Both the position numbers and the translations under genes were made by a program. The notes under the pieces were generated by a model, which did no database searches, was not told where the DNA came from, and saw only the letters and a list, made by a program, of their open reading frames with translations. From contig NC_061865.1 of assembly GCF_907164915.1 (NCBI RefSeq), positions 54,084,587 to 54,148,586 on the forward strand: a DNA stretch of 64,000 bases, in the 5' to 3' direction. Source of the stretch: Impatiens glandulifera. Lineage: Eukaryota > Streptophyta > Magnoliopsida > Ericales > Balsaminaceae. This document shows, one piece after another, positions 29,456 through 41,610 of the stretch; position 1 is the stretch's first letter, and each line of letters opens with the position of its first letter.

Positions 29456-30857
29456 TCTTACCCTTTTTTTTTATTTGGCTATTTTTTGAATTACTTCTCT
29501 ATACCATCAATATACTAGTTGAGTTAACTTTAGGATAAAGAAGAAGAACATAAATATTATTAAAACAATCAATCTCATCATGGTTCATGATCATATCTTA
29601 CAGATTTTTATACATTTAATTTTGTTTTTTCTTGTAAGATGCAAAACATTTTATTTGAAAAAATCTCTTACTATTATGAATCAAAGGTGGATATATACAT
29701 TAATAGAAAAAAATCCACAAGAAAATAATATTTTTGAAGAATACAAAATAAACGAAAACAAAATACATATCCACAAATGAAATACACATTAAAACGCATA
29801 AATTCCTCTAAATATATAACCAAAAGTCAAATTCATAGTAACTAACAAAAGATATTGTATAGTTAAAAAGAAATAAAATTAACATTATAAAGGTTTCTAC
29901 TAAAAAAATGATGAAATAAATTTCAACTCGTTATTTTTATAATTCATTAAAGCATATATATGCATTTGAATATATGTATTTGGATATATATAATTAATAC
30001 GATGATAAATTATATTCTCAATAAGTGTGGTGTGAGATGAATTCAGAGAAATATTTATTTTAAGATAAGTCCAAATAAAAATAATTAAATAAATAATTCG
30101 CATTAAAAAGTATAATAATTATTAAATTTTAATTTGTTTTCAATTTATTTTATTAATTGCTTCTCTAATTTTTAAAAATGATGAAACTCACCTTCATCTA
30201 ATTTGTTTCATCAATAATTTCACTTTTATAATTTTAAGTCTATCCAAATTTTTTCCAGTTAACTTTACTCTAATTGTTAAATCCGTCTTTGAAGTTGATA
30301 TAAATCTTTTATTATTAATAGCATTCTTTTTTTTTAACTATCTAAATAGATTAGTTAGTTATGTAGACTGATAGAAAGTTATAATATGTACTGAAAAAAA
30401 TAATTATGTTGATTGATAAAAAAAAAAAATCATATTAAACTCATTTTTAAAGCACTACCAAACAAATGTAGACCCCAAATTTTTATTGTCCACTCCTTGA
30501 ATTTATTTTTGATTCATGCTATCATTATTGAGAACCACTTGCCTCGTTAACGTTTATGATAACTTTAAAATAAATAAATATAATAAAAAGGAACATAATT
30601 GGTTTAAGTTTTATTAAAATATTATCCATATATATAATTATGTAGATTGATATAAAAAAAATCATATTAAACTCATTTTTAAAGCACTACCAAACAAATG
30701 TAGACCCTAAATTTTTATTGTCCACTCCTTGAATTATTTTTGATCCATGCTATCATTATTGAGAACCACTTGTCTCGTTAACGTTTATGATAACTTTAAA
30801 ATAAATAAATATAATAAAAAGGAACATTATTGGTTTAAATTTTATTAAAATATTATC
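29456..30857 (+). repeat. U unit with internal tandem duplication
   Basis: Starts in the TTCTATACCATCAATATACTAG region, followed by GTTAACTTTAGGATAAAGAA. The stretch 30402-30635 is repeated at 30636-30864 (period ~235 bp; shared ATCATATTAAACTCATTTTT, CACTACCAAACAAATGTAGA). No gene. Confidence 0.8.
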
Positions 30858-30864
30858 CATATAT

Positions 30865-32177
30865 GGCCGGCCCTGATAAGCCCTGAGATTTTGGGGCCTT
30901 ATAGCATATCCAACGCATGACTTGTGTTCGGACAGCGTGGAGAAGGGCAGTTCATTGGTTTTTTTTCATTTTTTGCATTGTAGATAAAAGGAAAAAGAGG
31001 GCAGTGCCCTCTATGCCGGTCATGCCCTCTATGCCGGTCATGCCCTCTTCTGACTTTTTCATGATTATATAATATAATATATTATATAATATAGGAATAT
31101 TAATTATATATTTAATTATAATATTTTTTTCTACTATTTTTAAGTAACATTATAATAACGTTAAATAAATATATATTCTAAAGTTTTACTATAAAATAGA
31201 AATATTAATTATATTAAATTATAATAATATTAATTATATATTAAATTATAATAATATTATAATATATTTTAAATTATAAAAATATTTTATATTTTATTAT
31301 AATATAAAAATATTAGTTATATATTTTCAAATTTTCCTATAATATAGGAATATTAGTTATATATTCTCAAATTTATTCTTATAATGTTTTTAATATTATA
31401 ATATATTTTAAATTATAAAAATATTTTATATTTCAATTTATTTAATATTAGTTATATATATATATATATTTAATTAATAAATATATATTTCAAATAAATT
31501 AGTATATTTTTCTTTTAATTATATAGGTCATTTTCAGTTTTTATGTAGGTCAATTTCAGTTTTTAATATTATAATATATTTTAAATTATAAAAATATTTT
31601 AAATTAAATTACTTATATATTTAATTAATAAATATATATTTTAAATAAATTAATATTTTTTTATTAATTATATTAACACGTTTTAAAGTTTAAATTCTTA
31701 AATTTTCCTATAATATAGGAATATTAGTTATAATAATATAAATTAGTTATTTATTTAAAACACCTTTAAATTATTTAGATAAGAGGGCGGGCAGAAGCAT
31801 TGGAGTGTTTTGCCCAAGTACAATATGTGCCTGCTTTCTGCTGAGGTGGAATATAGATTTGACCAAATAAGAGGGCAGAGGTCTTGTGCGCTGCTGATGC
31901 TCTTATACAAATTTAAATTTTGGGACCCCTAAAATAGTAAAAATTGTTTTTTTATTTTAATTAATAAAATAAAATATAAATAATTAATATATTATAATAC
32001 GAGACTAAAAAGGAGATAAAAAAATTATTTTTATAATATATCTTTAATATTAAAAGAGAAAAAGAGGAAAAAATAATATTAATAATAAAATATTATTAAA
32101 TATAAAAAATGGGGACCCTATAAAAGTGGGGGGCCCTATGCAAGTGCATTGGTTGCCTTACCCAAGGGCTGGCCCTG
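30865..32177. mobile_element. Nonautonomous hAT-like element
   Basis: Ends GGCCGGCCCTGATAAGCCCT and (complement of) AAGGGCTGGCCCTG, inverted with a few mismatches, of the GGGCCGGCCC type found in plant hAT elements. Direct CATATAT flanks both sides (30858-30864, 32178-32184). The target is a U unit; the undisturbed site (AATATTATCAATATATCACT) is visible at 5008 and elsewhere in the window. Inside are a GCCCTCTATGCCGGTCAT tandem pair (31008-31043) and a very AT-rich core. Possible nested element: TTATAGCATATCCAACGC (30899) and complement of GCGCTGCTGATGCTCTTAT (31889). No transposase. Confidence 0.72.
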
Positions 32178-32184
32178 CATATAT

Positions 32185-34070
32185 CACTAGTCAATAACAA
32201 TCTTATTTCACAATTATTTATTTTCTTTTTTGTTTTATAAGATGTGAATTCTTTTATTTAAACACTAACTTTTCATTTTTTTATTTAAACACTTTAAATA
32301 ATATCTAACTTTTATGAATAAAAGATGGATATATTATAATATAACAAATACTTTGAAAAAAAAAGACTAATAAAAAACAGACTATGAACAAATAAATATA
32401 TACATTGTCTTTATTTATTCTTTCCAATTGTATGACTATGAAAATATAAAAAATAATATGTAAATTTTTTTGAGAGATCTTTTAACTCATTATTTTGTCA
32501 TATAATCAGTTGGGATAAGATAAATGTTTTAGAATCAAAGAGGGACTCGATATCTAAGATTTTTTTTTCTTAATAATTTGGTGTAATAGATTTGTGAATG
32601 TATAGTGATTCAACTGGTTGCAACATTTTGAGAGAATTTATTTTATGTGGAAAAATTATATTATAAAATTAATTAACATGAAAAGAAGAAGATAGAACAA
32701 AATATTCTAAGAACCAATTCTATAACTCCTCCTTCTTTTCTTTTATGTGATATGCCAAGAAGAAAGAAAAATATTGTAATTTATATATATGTCATGACAA
32801 GTCTACAAAAGTGACATGCAATGTAATTAAATAACCCCAAATACTAAAATAATACTATCAAAATGTTGATATTTTGTTATAATACGTAGACCCTAATATT
32901 ATTATTTTTTTCTATTTTTTGAATTATTTTTCTATATCATTTATATACTAGTTGGGTTAAGTGTAGGATAAAGAAGAACATAAATATGATCAATCTCATC
33001 AAGGTCATTAAGAATCACATCTAACAAATTTTTATACAAATAATATTTTTTTGTAAGATGCATTTGGAAAGTTACTTTTATAAATGAAAGGTGGATGCAT
33101 ACACAAATATAAAAAATCCACAAGGAAATAATATTGTTGAACAATACAAAACAACAAATAATAAAACCAAAATACATATCCACAAATTAAATACACATTA
33201 GAACTCATGAATTTCTCTTAAAATAATCAAAAATTGAATTCATATTAACTAAACAAACAAATATTGTAAGGTTAAAAAGAAATAGAACTTTTTAAAGGTT
33301 ACTAATAAGAAACTCACATGCACTCACTTGTTTCATCAATAATTTCTCTTTTATAATATTTCAAGCCTACCAAGCGTTTATTAGTTACTTATAATCTAAT
33401 TTTAGACATGTACTTAAAGATAATCTAAATCTCTTTCATTAAAATCATTTTTTCTCAGACTACCTATAACTTAATAGATTGACAAGTTATATTGAAAATT
33501 GGTGTAGACTGATAAAAAAAAATAGTTATTTTAAACAAGTTAGAGTATTACAATAATTTTTTACCATGAAAAACAAAACATTCAAATAAACTTTATAACA
33601 CATATTTTTTTTTTACTTTTACTTTTTTTCATTTTTAAAACACTAACAAACAAATATACACTTTTTTTTTTTTTCCATTTCTTGAGCTTTCTTTTGGTCC
33701 ATACTATAATTATTGAGAAGCATTTAATGTTTACGAAAATTTAAAATAAATAAATAAATAAAAATGAACATAATTAATTTAATTTTTATTTAAATATTAT
33801 CAATATATCACCTCAATAACAATCATATATCACCAATATTATTTATAATATTTTAATTTTTATATGATCTGAAAATCTCCATATAAACACTAGATTTTAT
33901 TTTATTTTCCCACCTTTATTTTGCGTGAATTTTTTTATTTAAATAATTTATATAAAATCTTACTTTTATGGATTAATGATGGATAAATATAATAGTATAA
34001 CAAACATACAAAGAAATAATAATTATGAATAAAACACTAATAGAAAAATACAAATTCACTATTTCTTATG

Positions 34071-34147
<77 letters not shown>

Positions 34148-34544
34148 AATAATCTAAATAAAATCTGACATTTATGATTAAAGATGGATAAATATAATAT
34201 TATAATAAACACACAAAGATATAATAATTATGAATAAAACACTAATAGAAAAATACAAATTCAATTGTTCTTTTATTTATATATATATATATATATGGAA
34301 TAATGTGTAAATTTTATAAGATATTCTAACTCATTATTTTGTCATCTAGTCAATTAAGATACGAATAATGTTTTAGGGATTAAAGAGGTACTTTAAGATT
34401 TTTTTTCTTAATAAGGCTCTTCCAACGAAATTGTGTAATAGATATAGTATCAATGATAAATGTGAGTATGGTCAAGATTTGTGTGATTAATTCACCAATA
34501 TGCCTTAATCATTCAACAAGTTACAACATTTGGAGAGATTTTTT
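32185..34544 (+). repeat. U unit(s) with BURP exon-1 relic
   Basis: Continues the U unit after the hAT element (CACTAGTCAATAACAATCTT), then begins the next at AACCCCAAATACTAAAATAA (32833). A duplicated block of ~120 bp flanks the (AT)n run at 34072-34144 (33950-34071 and 34147-34262). No gene. Confidence 0.8.
32671..32780 (-). pseudogene. BURP promoter/exon-1 relic, best copy
   Basis: Minus strand. AGGAGTTATAGAATTGGTTC aligns with the BURP start ATGAGTTATAGAATTGGTCC (ATG to AGG), and the match continues through CTTCTTCTTTTCATG to the donor (GTTAAT here for GTAACT). Upstream, AAAAGAAAAGAAGG and the CATATAAATTACAA-type TATA region correspond to the BURP promoter. It is the U copy closest to the living gene. 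No BURP domain follows. Confidence 0.8.
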
Positions 34545-34694
34545 TTCCGAAAAAGACTTAGCGTTATTTCATTAAAAATTCTCAAAAATGGGAAAAAAAC
34601 CACAAATTTAAGAAATCATTCTAGACATGCCTAGAATGATTTTGAAGTCATAACATTCTGAATAAAAAACTAAAATGCTAAAAACGTAAATGAA

Positions 34695-35135
34695 TTATCT
34701 GATTACAATGTTTTCAATTCTAGTGAGTTTAAAAAACGGTAAATTCCAGTTTCTACAGATATTCCAGTTCTGCTCCGTGCTTGGAATTCTTCTCCATGTT
34801 CCCGCGAGGGCACTGCAATCCGATACAATATCTTTCCATAACTCTTCAACGCTTTTGTGGGTTCTGCCATATATCCTTGCATTCCGTTCTTGCCAAATGT
34901 TATACACCACTGCTCTCAAGCCGCACTTGAACACGCTTGTTGCAAATCTATTTCCCTCGGCTTTGAGTAATGTCGTTTCTTTGATTCCATTCCATTCGCT
35001 CGGGAAACTGATCAACTCTAGGCTTTTATAAAATCTGTCACAAAGCTCTAAAGTAATACAACAGCTCCTGAATAAGTGATCTATGGTTTCTTCATTTTCT
35101 CTGTATAGAAGACAACTCGCGTCCGGGATGCTCAT
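34695..35135 (-). pseudogene. LINE zf-RVT domain
   Basis: 146 open codons: CLLYRENEETIDHLFRSC (second Cys of the first pair replaced by Tyr), YNIWQERNARIYGRTHKS (the conserved WxERNARI block), and the C-terminal tail. Strong match to 3588-3960. The loss of one Cys argues against zinc binding. Confidence 0.85.
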
Positions 35136-35687
35136 ATATTTGTTGATACAATCACGAGTGCTGAGTCTTTCCCAGAAGGCGAGCCATAGGATGAACTGGT
35201 GTCTAGGGATAATCTTCGTTAACCATATAAGAGGAGCCCATTCTACTTTCTGTGCTTTTTCCCGTGTTACCTCCCATATTTTCTTCGATACCAGCTTCCC
35301 ATTGTCCTCAATTTTCCATTCATGAATATTCGGTCTGTCGTGTAGTTATATGTTACTTATATGATCAAGTATCCTCTGTCCTTCTGGATTTCTTCTTAGG
35401 AGTGAGTCCCAATTCCCGTCTTTAATGTCTCTGATTTTCGCTTATGTACAGTCCCTTCTGATGCGGGTATTTTGAAACTCCTCCTTGTGGATGATAGGTT
35501 GGTTTTCGAACCAGGGGTCGTGCCAGAATAGAGTTCATTTCCCGTCCCCTAGCCGGATGTCATAAAGATCTGCAATATTGCTTCTTAGTTTAAGATTTTT
35601 TTTTAGAGACCAGCTCATACCTTCATGAATTTTGCAGGTCTAGATGCTGGTTTTGTATTTCATAAACCTTGTATGCACCCATTTGAT

Positions 35688-36990
35688 CTATAGTGACTCA
35701 TGTTCATTCTCAATATTTTCTTTATTTCTTGTTGGTTTTTCAATATTTTTTTGTCCAGTATTTTCTTGTTCATTATCTCGAATGGTGGCTCTAAGCCCAT
35801 GGACCGGGTCATTTCGAATTCTGATGACATTACTTTTTTGGTTCCTATTTGCATTCCTAGAATTATGAAGAGTGGACTCACGACCTATTGGAGTGCCATC
35901 AGACCTAATTTTGCTTGTTTCATATAGGCCAAGTATTCCCCGTCCCATAGATCTTTGAATTTCAGAAACTTCAGAACCAACATTTTTCATCAGGACCGGT
36001 AGTAGCAAGTCCGGTAGCTTGAGTAGTATCCGGATCAGCAAGTCTAGGACCAGACTTAACATGGTCAATATGGCTAGGTACAGTAGCATTATGAGAAGCT
36101 CTAGGACTGGTGTGGCTATGTCCAACTTTATCAGGACCGATATCCTGACCATGATCGACATTTTGAATAGGACCTATTCTTGAGAAAATAGAATTCTTTG
36201 GACCAGTGCCCTGAACATGAACGATAGGATCAGTGTTAGCAGGGCCAACTTGTACCCTTACCCACTTCATTCTTTTTCCTATCTTCTTCCTTACCCTTAT
36301 CTGTTCTTGCTTTTGGTTGCCCATCCTATCATTATCAGTGTGTTCATTGATGTTAAGTTCAGACCTGTTCACATTTCTCTCAACCTGAGCCTGGTTAGAG
36401 TCATTGATACCGCCTTCCTGAGCATTGTTATTGACTTTCGATTTTAGATTATTATTATTATTGACTGGACCTTTATTCGTAGCGTGTGTGAAAGTGCTAC
36501 ACCATATACATCGATTTGGTTTCCATTCGTATTGTACTGCAATGTCAAATAAATTTCCCAGTCTATCTTTAAGTTCAAGCTTAATTGGAAGAGAGCTACT
36601 TGGATAGATTTCGACACTAACTCTGGCCATAGATGCACGCTCGTAGCATTCCATTGCTGGGTCAAACATAAGTGGTTTGCCTATAATGCTTGAAATATAG
36701 GTCAGGCCCATTGGGTTGTACAGGTGTGGTGGAACATTCTTGAGATTCACCCAGATTTTTTCAAGTTCGGGTGGTCTATGATTAGTATTAAGTTCATCGC
36801 TCCACTTGTACAACTTGAATCTCTTTACTTTGATAAAGGTATATTCGCTCTCTATGATCGACTTTATTTCGCTTCCATTCCTGAAGGATAGAAAGTAGAA
36901 TCCGTGATCATTGATTGTGATCCTCTCCAGACTAGAGGATTCCCACTGACCCATCAACGTTCTTTTAACCTCAGCAAATGGTGCATTCAT
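35688..36990 (-). pseudogene. LINE ORF1, DUF4283 gag-like protein
   Basis: Open for 339 codons at 36990-35971; the domain probably starts upstream as EKAWEFVIVGHFTGN (about 37025), cut by a TGA. DUF4283 features: VKRTLMGQWESSSLERITIN, GFYFLSFRN, LEKIWVNLKNVPPHLYNP, FDPAMECYERASMARVSVEI. The following zinc knuckle reads CIWCSTFTHATNKGP; the final Cys is lost. A Gln/Asn/Asp-rich tail follows, then a frame change into 35960-35688 up to the deletion junction. It would bind RNA in a live element. Confidence 0.85.
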
Positions 36991-37029
36991 GTTGCCCGTA
37001 AAGTGACCAACTATGACAAACTCCCATGC

Positions 37030-39740
37030 CTTTTCTCATTTTTCTTCAATTTCTGATGGGAGCTCAAACCGGTGCGAATGATCAAGTGTAATTACCTTTG
37101 GGTATAAGATGTCTATCTGGAATTTTCCCTTTTCTGGATCGTTCATGGCATTTACATTCCACACCTTTCTTTTTTGCTAGGTTTTGTTTGGGTTGATCAT
37201 GATTGTATACACCTTTGTTTTATTACATTTAGAAATTTCCTTCATGGCGTCAGCCGTCCACTTGATCACTTCATCATATTGGTCTTTGTTGAAGAGATTC
37301 CAATTATTTAGATAGTGACTGTTGAACTGAGCATTCAATTGATCATTTCTTTCTTAGGTATCGTAATCTCTTGTTTATTAACTTGGAAAAATAGCTTCTT
37401 CATCTGGTTTCTCAGTTCTACCAAATTTGCTATTTCGTTTTTCCTCATTGACCACGTTGGACCAGTAGTAGGATCCTTGTTATCAGTCTAAGTATTTTCT
37501 TTGTCATGAATTGCAGAAGTAGGAGGAGCTGAGGAGATGACTGTTTCAAGGTTGCTATCTTTCCTAACTTGCTTGTTCTTTTCGGCCCATCTAACCCTTG
37601 TATTTCCCACAAAACCGTTGCCTTCAATTGTTCCAATCTTCTTTAGAATATCCCCTTCAATACTCTTCTCTTGTGTGTCAGTTTTCTCTTTTGAATGCTA
37701 TCAATTGGAATTTCAGGATCCAGATTAATGAGTGGAGAAAACGCACCCATGTTCAATATCTTAGTGTTAACCTCGGGTGTCACAATTTCCTTGGGATTTA
37801 CTTTAGCATTTTTCTTGGAACTTGAGTTATTTTCCTTCATGTTTTTCATTTCTTTGATTTTCGATCCATTTTTACCCTTCTTAGCTGTTTTAGAACTATT
37901 CGATCCTGTTACTTGACCGATCCTTTCAATTTCAACACTTTTTTGGAAGAACTATGCCCCTTTACTTTTGGTTTGATCTTTGTTGTTGACATCTTTTTCA
38001 TGGACTTATGATATTCAAGGACACATATTATTGTCTTATCATAGTCGGTGCAATCGTCTGATTCCAAATCAACATCCATGCTTTGGTTCTTTTGATTCGA
38101 CTGGTGGCTCATAGCTTTGATTGTAGAGTTATCATCCTGTCAATTAGGACCGGAAGGGCAGCAATTGTATGACAAGAAATGTAAGTAGCACCAGAGCTTA
38201 TGTGAGCAACCAAATTATCTTTTTCAAACCCAGCCAAGCGAAAACCGTTGGCTAACTCCTTATCAGACTCAGCCAAGCAAAAACCGTTGGCTAACCCCTT
38301 ATCTGACTCAGCCAAGCAAAAACCGTTGGCTAATTCTTCCAGTTTAATACCTTCTTCACCTCTTATACCCTGACTTATATTCTGACCCAACTTATTTGTA
38401 GCTTCCATGAGATTCATACCCAGACCCATATTTTCAAACAAATTGTCATTCATGGTGCCATCAACCAACGAATCAATATAATTCCCAGCCAAGTTTTCAC
38501 CATTGACTATACCAATCAAGTTCGGTTCATCATCCTTTAGATCTATTTTATTAAGCTTTTCTGATTTAGCTAAATTTATTTCCATGACCAGCTCCAACTC
38601 AGATCCAATTTCTTTAGTGTTTCTAGATTTTATTAGGCTATGTCCTTCAACAGTTTCAGTTAGATGTGTAGGTTGTTTAGAAGATCTTGCAATATTAGCC
38701 TCGGTTTCAAAATCCTAGGCGCGTTTAGTGTCTTCTGTCTAACCTTTTCTAGCATAGTCCATAGTCTGGTTGTCTGGCTTTTCATCTGATTCTTAGTAGG
38801 GTAGATAGACTTAGCATTCTGATCATTAATAGAACCCAAGACTTTCAGTTTTGCAAGATTTCCCATTAAAGAACAAGATTATGAAATTATGTCATTTTTT
38901 GGACCCAATGGACTCTGAGCAACCGATATCTCCAACTCTGTAGAGGTAATTTCAATATGACCCATTTGCCCAGTTCAGCATCCTCTCTAGTAGGACCGGT
39001 AAACTCTATTTTTCTGATCTTTCTCTGCAAGTGAATAACCTAAACTGTCATGTTTTCTTATTTCTGAAACTAATCTCAACCTTGTAATATTCTTTGAACC
39101 TACTGATTCTCGACTAGTAGTCTTATTCAACCCTGTCATATTTACCTCAATAGGAATCCCAATATCAACTTCAGTAGGATCATTCAAAATAAACATATAT
39201 CTCAGCTTAATGTTTTCACCCGATGCAGAAATAGACCCCAACATTGAGCTTTCAATAGGATCCGATAAACCTGTACAATTTATGTCATTTTCCTGCATTA
39301 CCTTAGAGCCCTTTTGACAGATTATTTCCAACTTTGGGCCCGAATTTTCAGCACAAACAACCCGATTGTCATTAGTTTCATCCAAGCAAGATTTCAAATC
39401 CAATTTCCCAACAGAATGACCAGTCAAATCTAGGGTACCAACTAGATACCCTAATGGTCCATTCTGTGCAGCAATTATAATAACAACAGATATTTCTGGA
39501 ATTAAAGTCATATCATTTCTATATGCAGTACTATCTTTTCCTATCAATTCAGTCCTATCATTTCAATTATGAACATGCATATCATTACAGTATGAATCCC
39601 CAATAAAACTATTCTCATATAATTCATCAGCATGTGGAAAAGAACTCATACCCGATGATGTATTTGACATATAATCAATAGGTGCATCTTTTCCATTTTT
39701 TAGAACTTCATCCATAATTTTTGGCTTCTGCTTCCTGGGA
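37030..39740 (-). pseudogene. LINE ORF1 upstream/variable region, fragments
   Basis: Minus-strand open pieces at 39547-38987, 38866-38660, 38597-38109, 38112-37909, 37849-37643 and 37636-37445 form a broken low-complexity coding region rich in Asn, Ser, Lys and Glu, beginning near RRTRRTLNNPRKQKPKIM (39755). At 38340-38229 a 13-residue unit (LANGFCLAESDKG) is repeated three times, period 39 bp. The pieces link to DUF4283 in order, so they are probably one ORF1-type or extra ORF. I do not recognise a domain in them. Confidence 0.6.
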
Positions 39741-40109
39741 TTGTTAAGAGTCCTACGAGTTCGTCTATCAGACCTAGACTTGTTGCTTGTCTATGGTCCC
39801 TTCAGCACCTTCTTAAGATCATTAGGGAGGACTTGAAGGACGCTCCTCGCTCGAGTAACAACACTGGACGGGCGCGTACCAGTCATTGGAAAGATCAAGC
39901 GCAAATTGTCTAATCTTCAAAGGAGCCACAGAGGTTGGAATTCTGTAGCAAAGGATGGGCGCAAACAGCACGATTGGAAACCATTCGCACCGGAACAGGG
40001 GCTTGAAGATAATTTCTCAAACATGAAAGGGTTTAAGCAATTTTGGAACGGTCTGTAGCTACGAAAGCTTCCTCCAGACCGAACATTTGATTCAAACGGC
40101 AAGAAAGAA

Positions 40110-40525
40110 GTTCAATGGAGACCTACCCGCACCTCGCGGTGTGGTTTGATGTCCCAACCTAGGTCCAAACTAACCTGTAAGCGAAAAGTGAGGAGAGGAG
40201 GGCGACCGACGCCGATTCGACAACAAGATTCTACAGAAGGGGGCTTTGACGAAATGCTCCGATCGACGGTAGGAGAAGATGACCGCGACCGTTCCTTGCA
40301 CAACAGAACACGTTCCAGAGGGCGCACGAAAGTCGATCGAAGGTGCTGGAGGATGGAGGCCGACTTCCAATGTAGAAGCGCGGTCGCGACGAGAATCTGT
40401 GTCGTTTATGTCGTTCGTGCTGATCGTGTCGATTATGCCGATCGTGCCGATTGTGTCGTATGTGCCGATCGTGCCGATCGTGCAGATCGTGCCGATTGTG
40501 TTGATTGTGCCAACATAATATTTTT
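40110..40525 (-). other. LINE 5' UTR with 9-bp GC-rich repeats
   Basis: Markedly GC-richer than its surroundings. 40405-40505 is a run of 9-bp units of the GCCGATCGT type (plus strand), about 11 diverged copies. Open frames on both strands here follow from the repeat and composition. It ends abruptly against U sequence at TACTAGTTAGGTTAAC (40535). Confidence 0.6.
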
Positions 40526-40629
40526 AGTGGAATACTAGTTAGGTTAACTTTAGGATAAAAAAGAAAAACATAAATATTAAGAATCTAATCATGGTCAACA
40601 AAAATCATATATAACCAATTTTTATAGTA
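40526..40629 (+). repeat. U unit piece
   Basis: ACTAGTTAGGTTAACTTTAG followed by GATAAAAAAGAAAAACATAA and ATCATATATAACCAATTTTT, as in 45057-45145. It is cut by the next element. Confidence 0.75.
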
Positions 40630-41610
40630 AAAAAGCTCACAACTAGCTCACTTAGATGTATGTACTAATAAAATGTTATTTTAACATACGTACTATAAAA
40701 ATTGGCTCATTTAGCCTCTTTGAGTAACTATACCAAATTTTTATTTTAAAATTTATATATTTATTCATTAAATATTAATATATTTTCTCTCTCCTTTTTT
40801 TTCATTAATAAAAAAAGATAATTTATTTTATTCTTAAATATTTTATTATTTTATATTAATTTCTTTTTTTATTTCATTTTCTTCTTCTTTTTTTATCAGT
40901 TTTCATTTTTCATAATTTTAAATTCTCATTTTTTAAAAAGATTTAGTAACTTATTTATGAATTTTATGTTTTACTACAATATTTTTTAAATGATTTATTT
41001 CTTATTATTTTAATATAAACAAAAATGAAATTAATAAATTTTTATTTAATTTTTATTAGTAAGAACATTGTTTTGTCTAATATTTGATTATTACTCTTTT
41101 GGTGTTTGTTGAATGACTTGCTATTATTATCTAATTCTTAATTCTTAATTTATTTATTTTTGTGTTGTGTTGAAGGATTTTTATTGTTGAAATAATAAGT
41201 CATTGTTATATCTATTTATTGAGACCAAAAAATTTTAAAATAATTAATAATTATTTTAATATAAGAAAAAAGCATAAAAAAATATATAATTAAAATAATT
41301 AATGATGAATGCTAATATATATAAAATTAAATTAAAATAATTAATAATAAATAATCATATAAAAATAATAATAAATTTATGAAAAAGACAAAAATGGAAA
41401 GTTCATTTATAATGAATAAGAAAGAGAGAGAAAATATATTAATATTTAATTAATAAATATATAAATAAAAAAATAAAAGTTAACTATGGTTTACTAAAAG
41501 AGACTGAATGAGCCAATTTTTGATAGTATATATGTTTAAATGATATTTTATTAGTACATACGTCTAAGTGAGCTAGTTTTTACAAGTACATACATCTAAG
41601 TGAGCTTTTT
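40630..41610. mobile_element. Nonautonomous DNA transposon with ~100-bp terminal inverted repeats
   Basis: The left end AAAAAGCTCAC, CTAGCTCACTTAGATGTATG, TACTAATAAAAT, ATTGGCTCATTTAGCCTCTT is mirrored at the right end (complement of AAGAGACTGAATGAGCCAAT ... GTGAGCTTTTT). The right end has one extra subterminal unit (ACATCTAAGTGAGC twice). The interior is plain AT-rich without coding. Long TIRs suggest a Mutator-like origin; no clear target duplication seen. Confidence 0.75.

Larger units (their letters stand above)
34545..40525 (-). mobile_element. L1-type LINE, near full length but with the middle of ORF2 deleted
   Basis: Minus strand. The 5' UTR is at about 40525-40110 with short repeats, ORF1 at about 39900-35700 with a DUF4283 domain, then a direct jump at about 35700 into the RT C-terminal part (WIKWVHTRFMK equivalent) and zf-RVT, ending in TTTTTAATGAAATAACGCTA and an A-rich tail at 34545. 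Endonuclease and most of RT are missing. The element interrupts a U unit at GGAGAGA (34544); about 300 bp of U, including the exon-1 relic, is missing on the other side, so insertion came with a target deletion or a later loss. No target duplication found. Confidence 0.85.

Noticed and set aside
36217..36607. Plus-strand hydrophobic frames opposite the LINE ORF1
   Set aside because: Shadows of the DUF4283 coding strand; no independent support.
40146..40538. 130-codon plus-strand frame with Arg/Asp-rich and repeated DRAD-like C-terminus
   Set aside because: Lies in the LINE 5' UTR over 9-bp repeats; several frames on both strands are open because of composition. No recognised domain.
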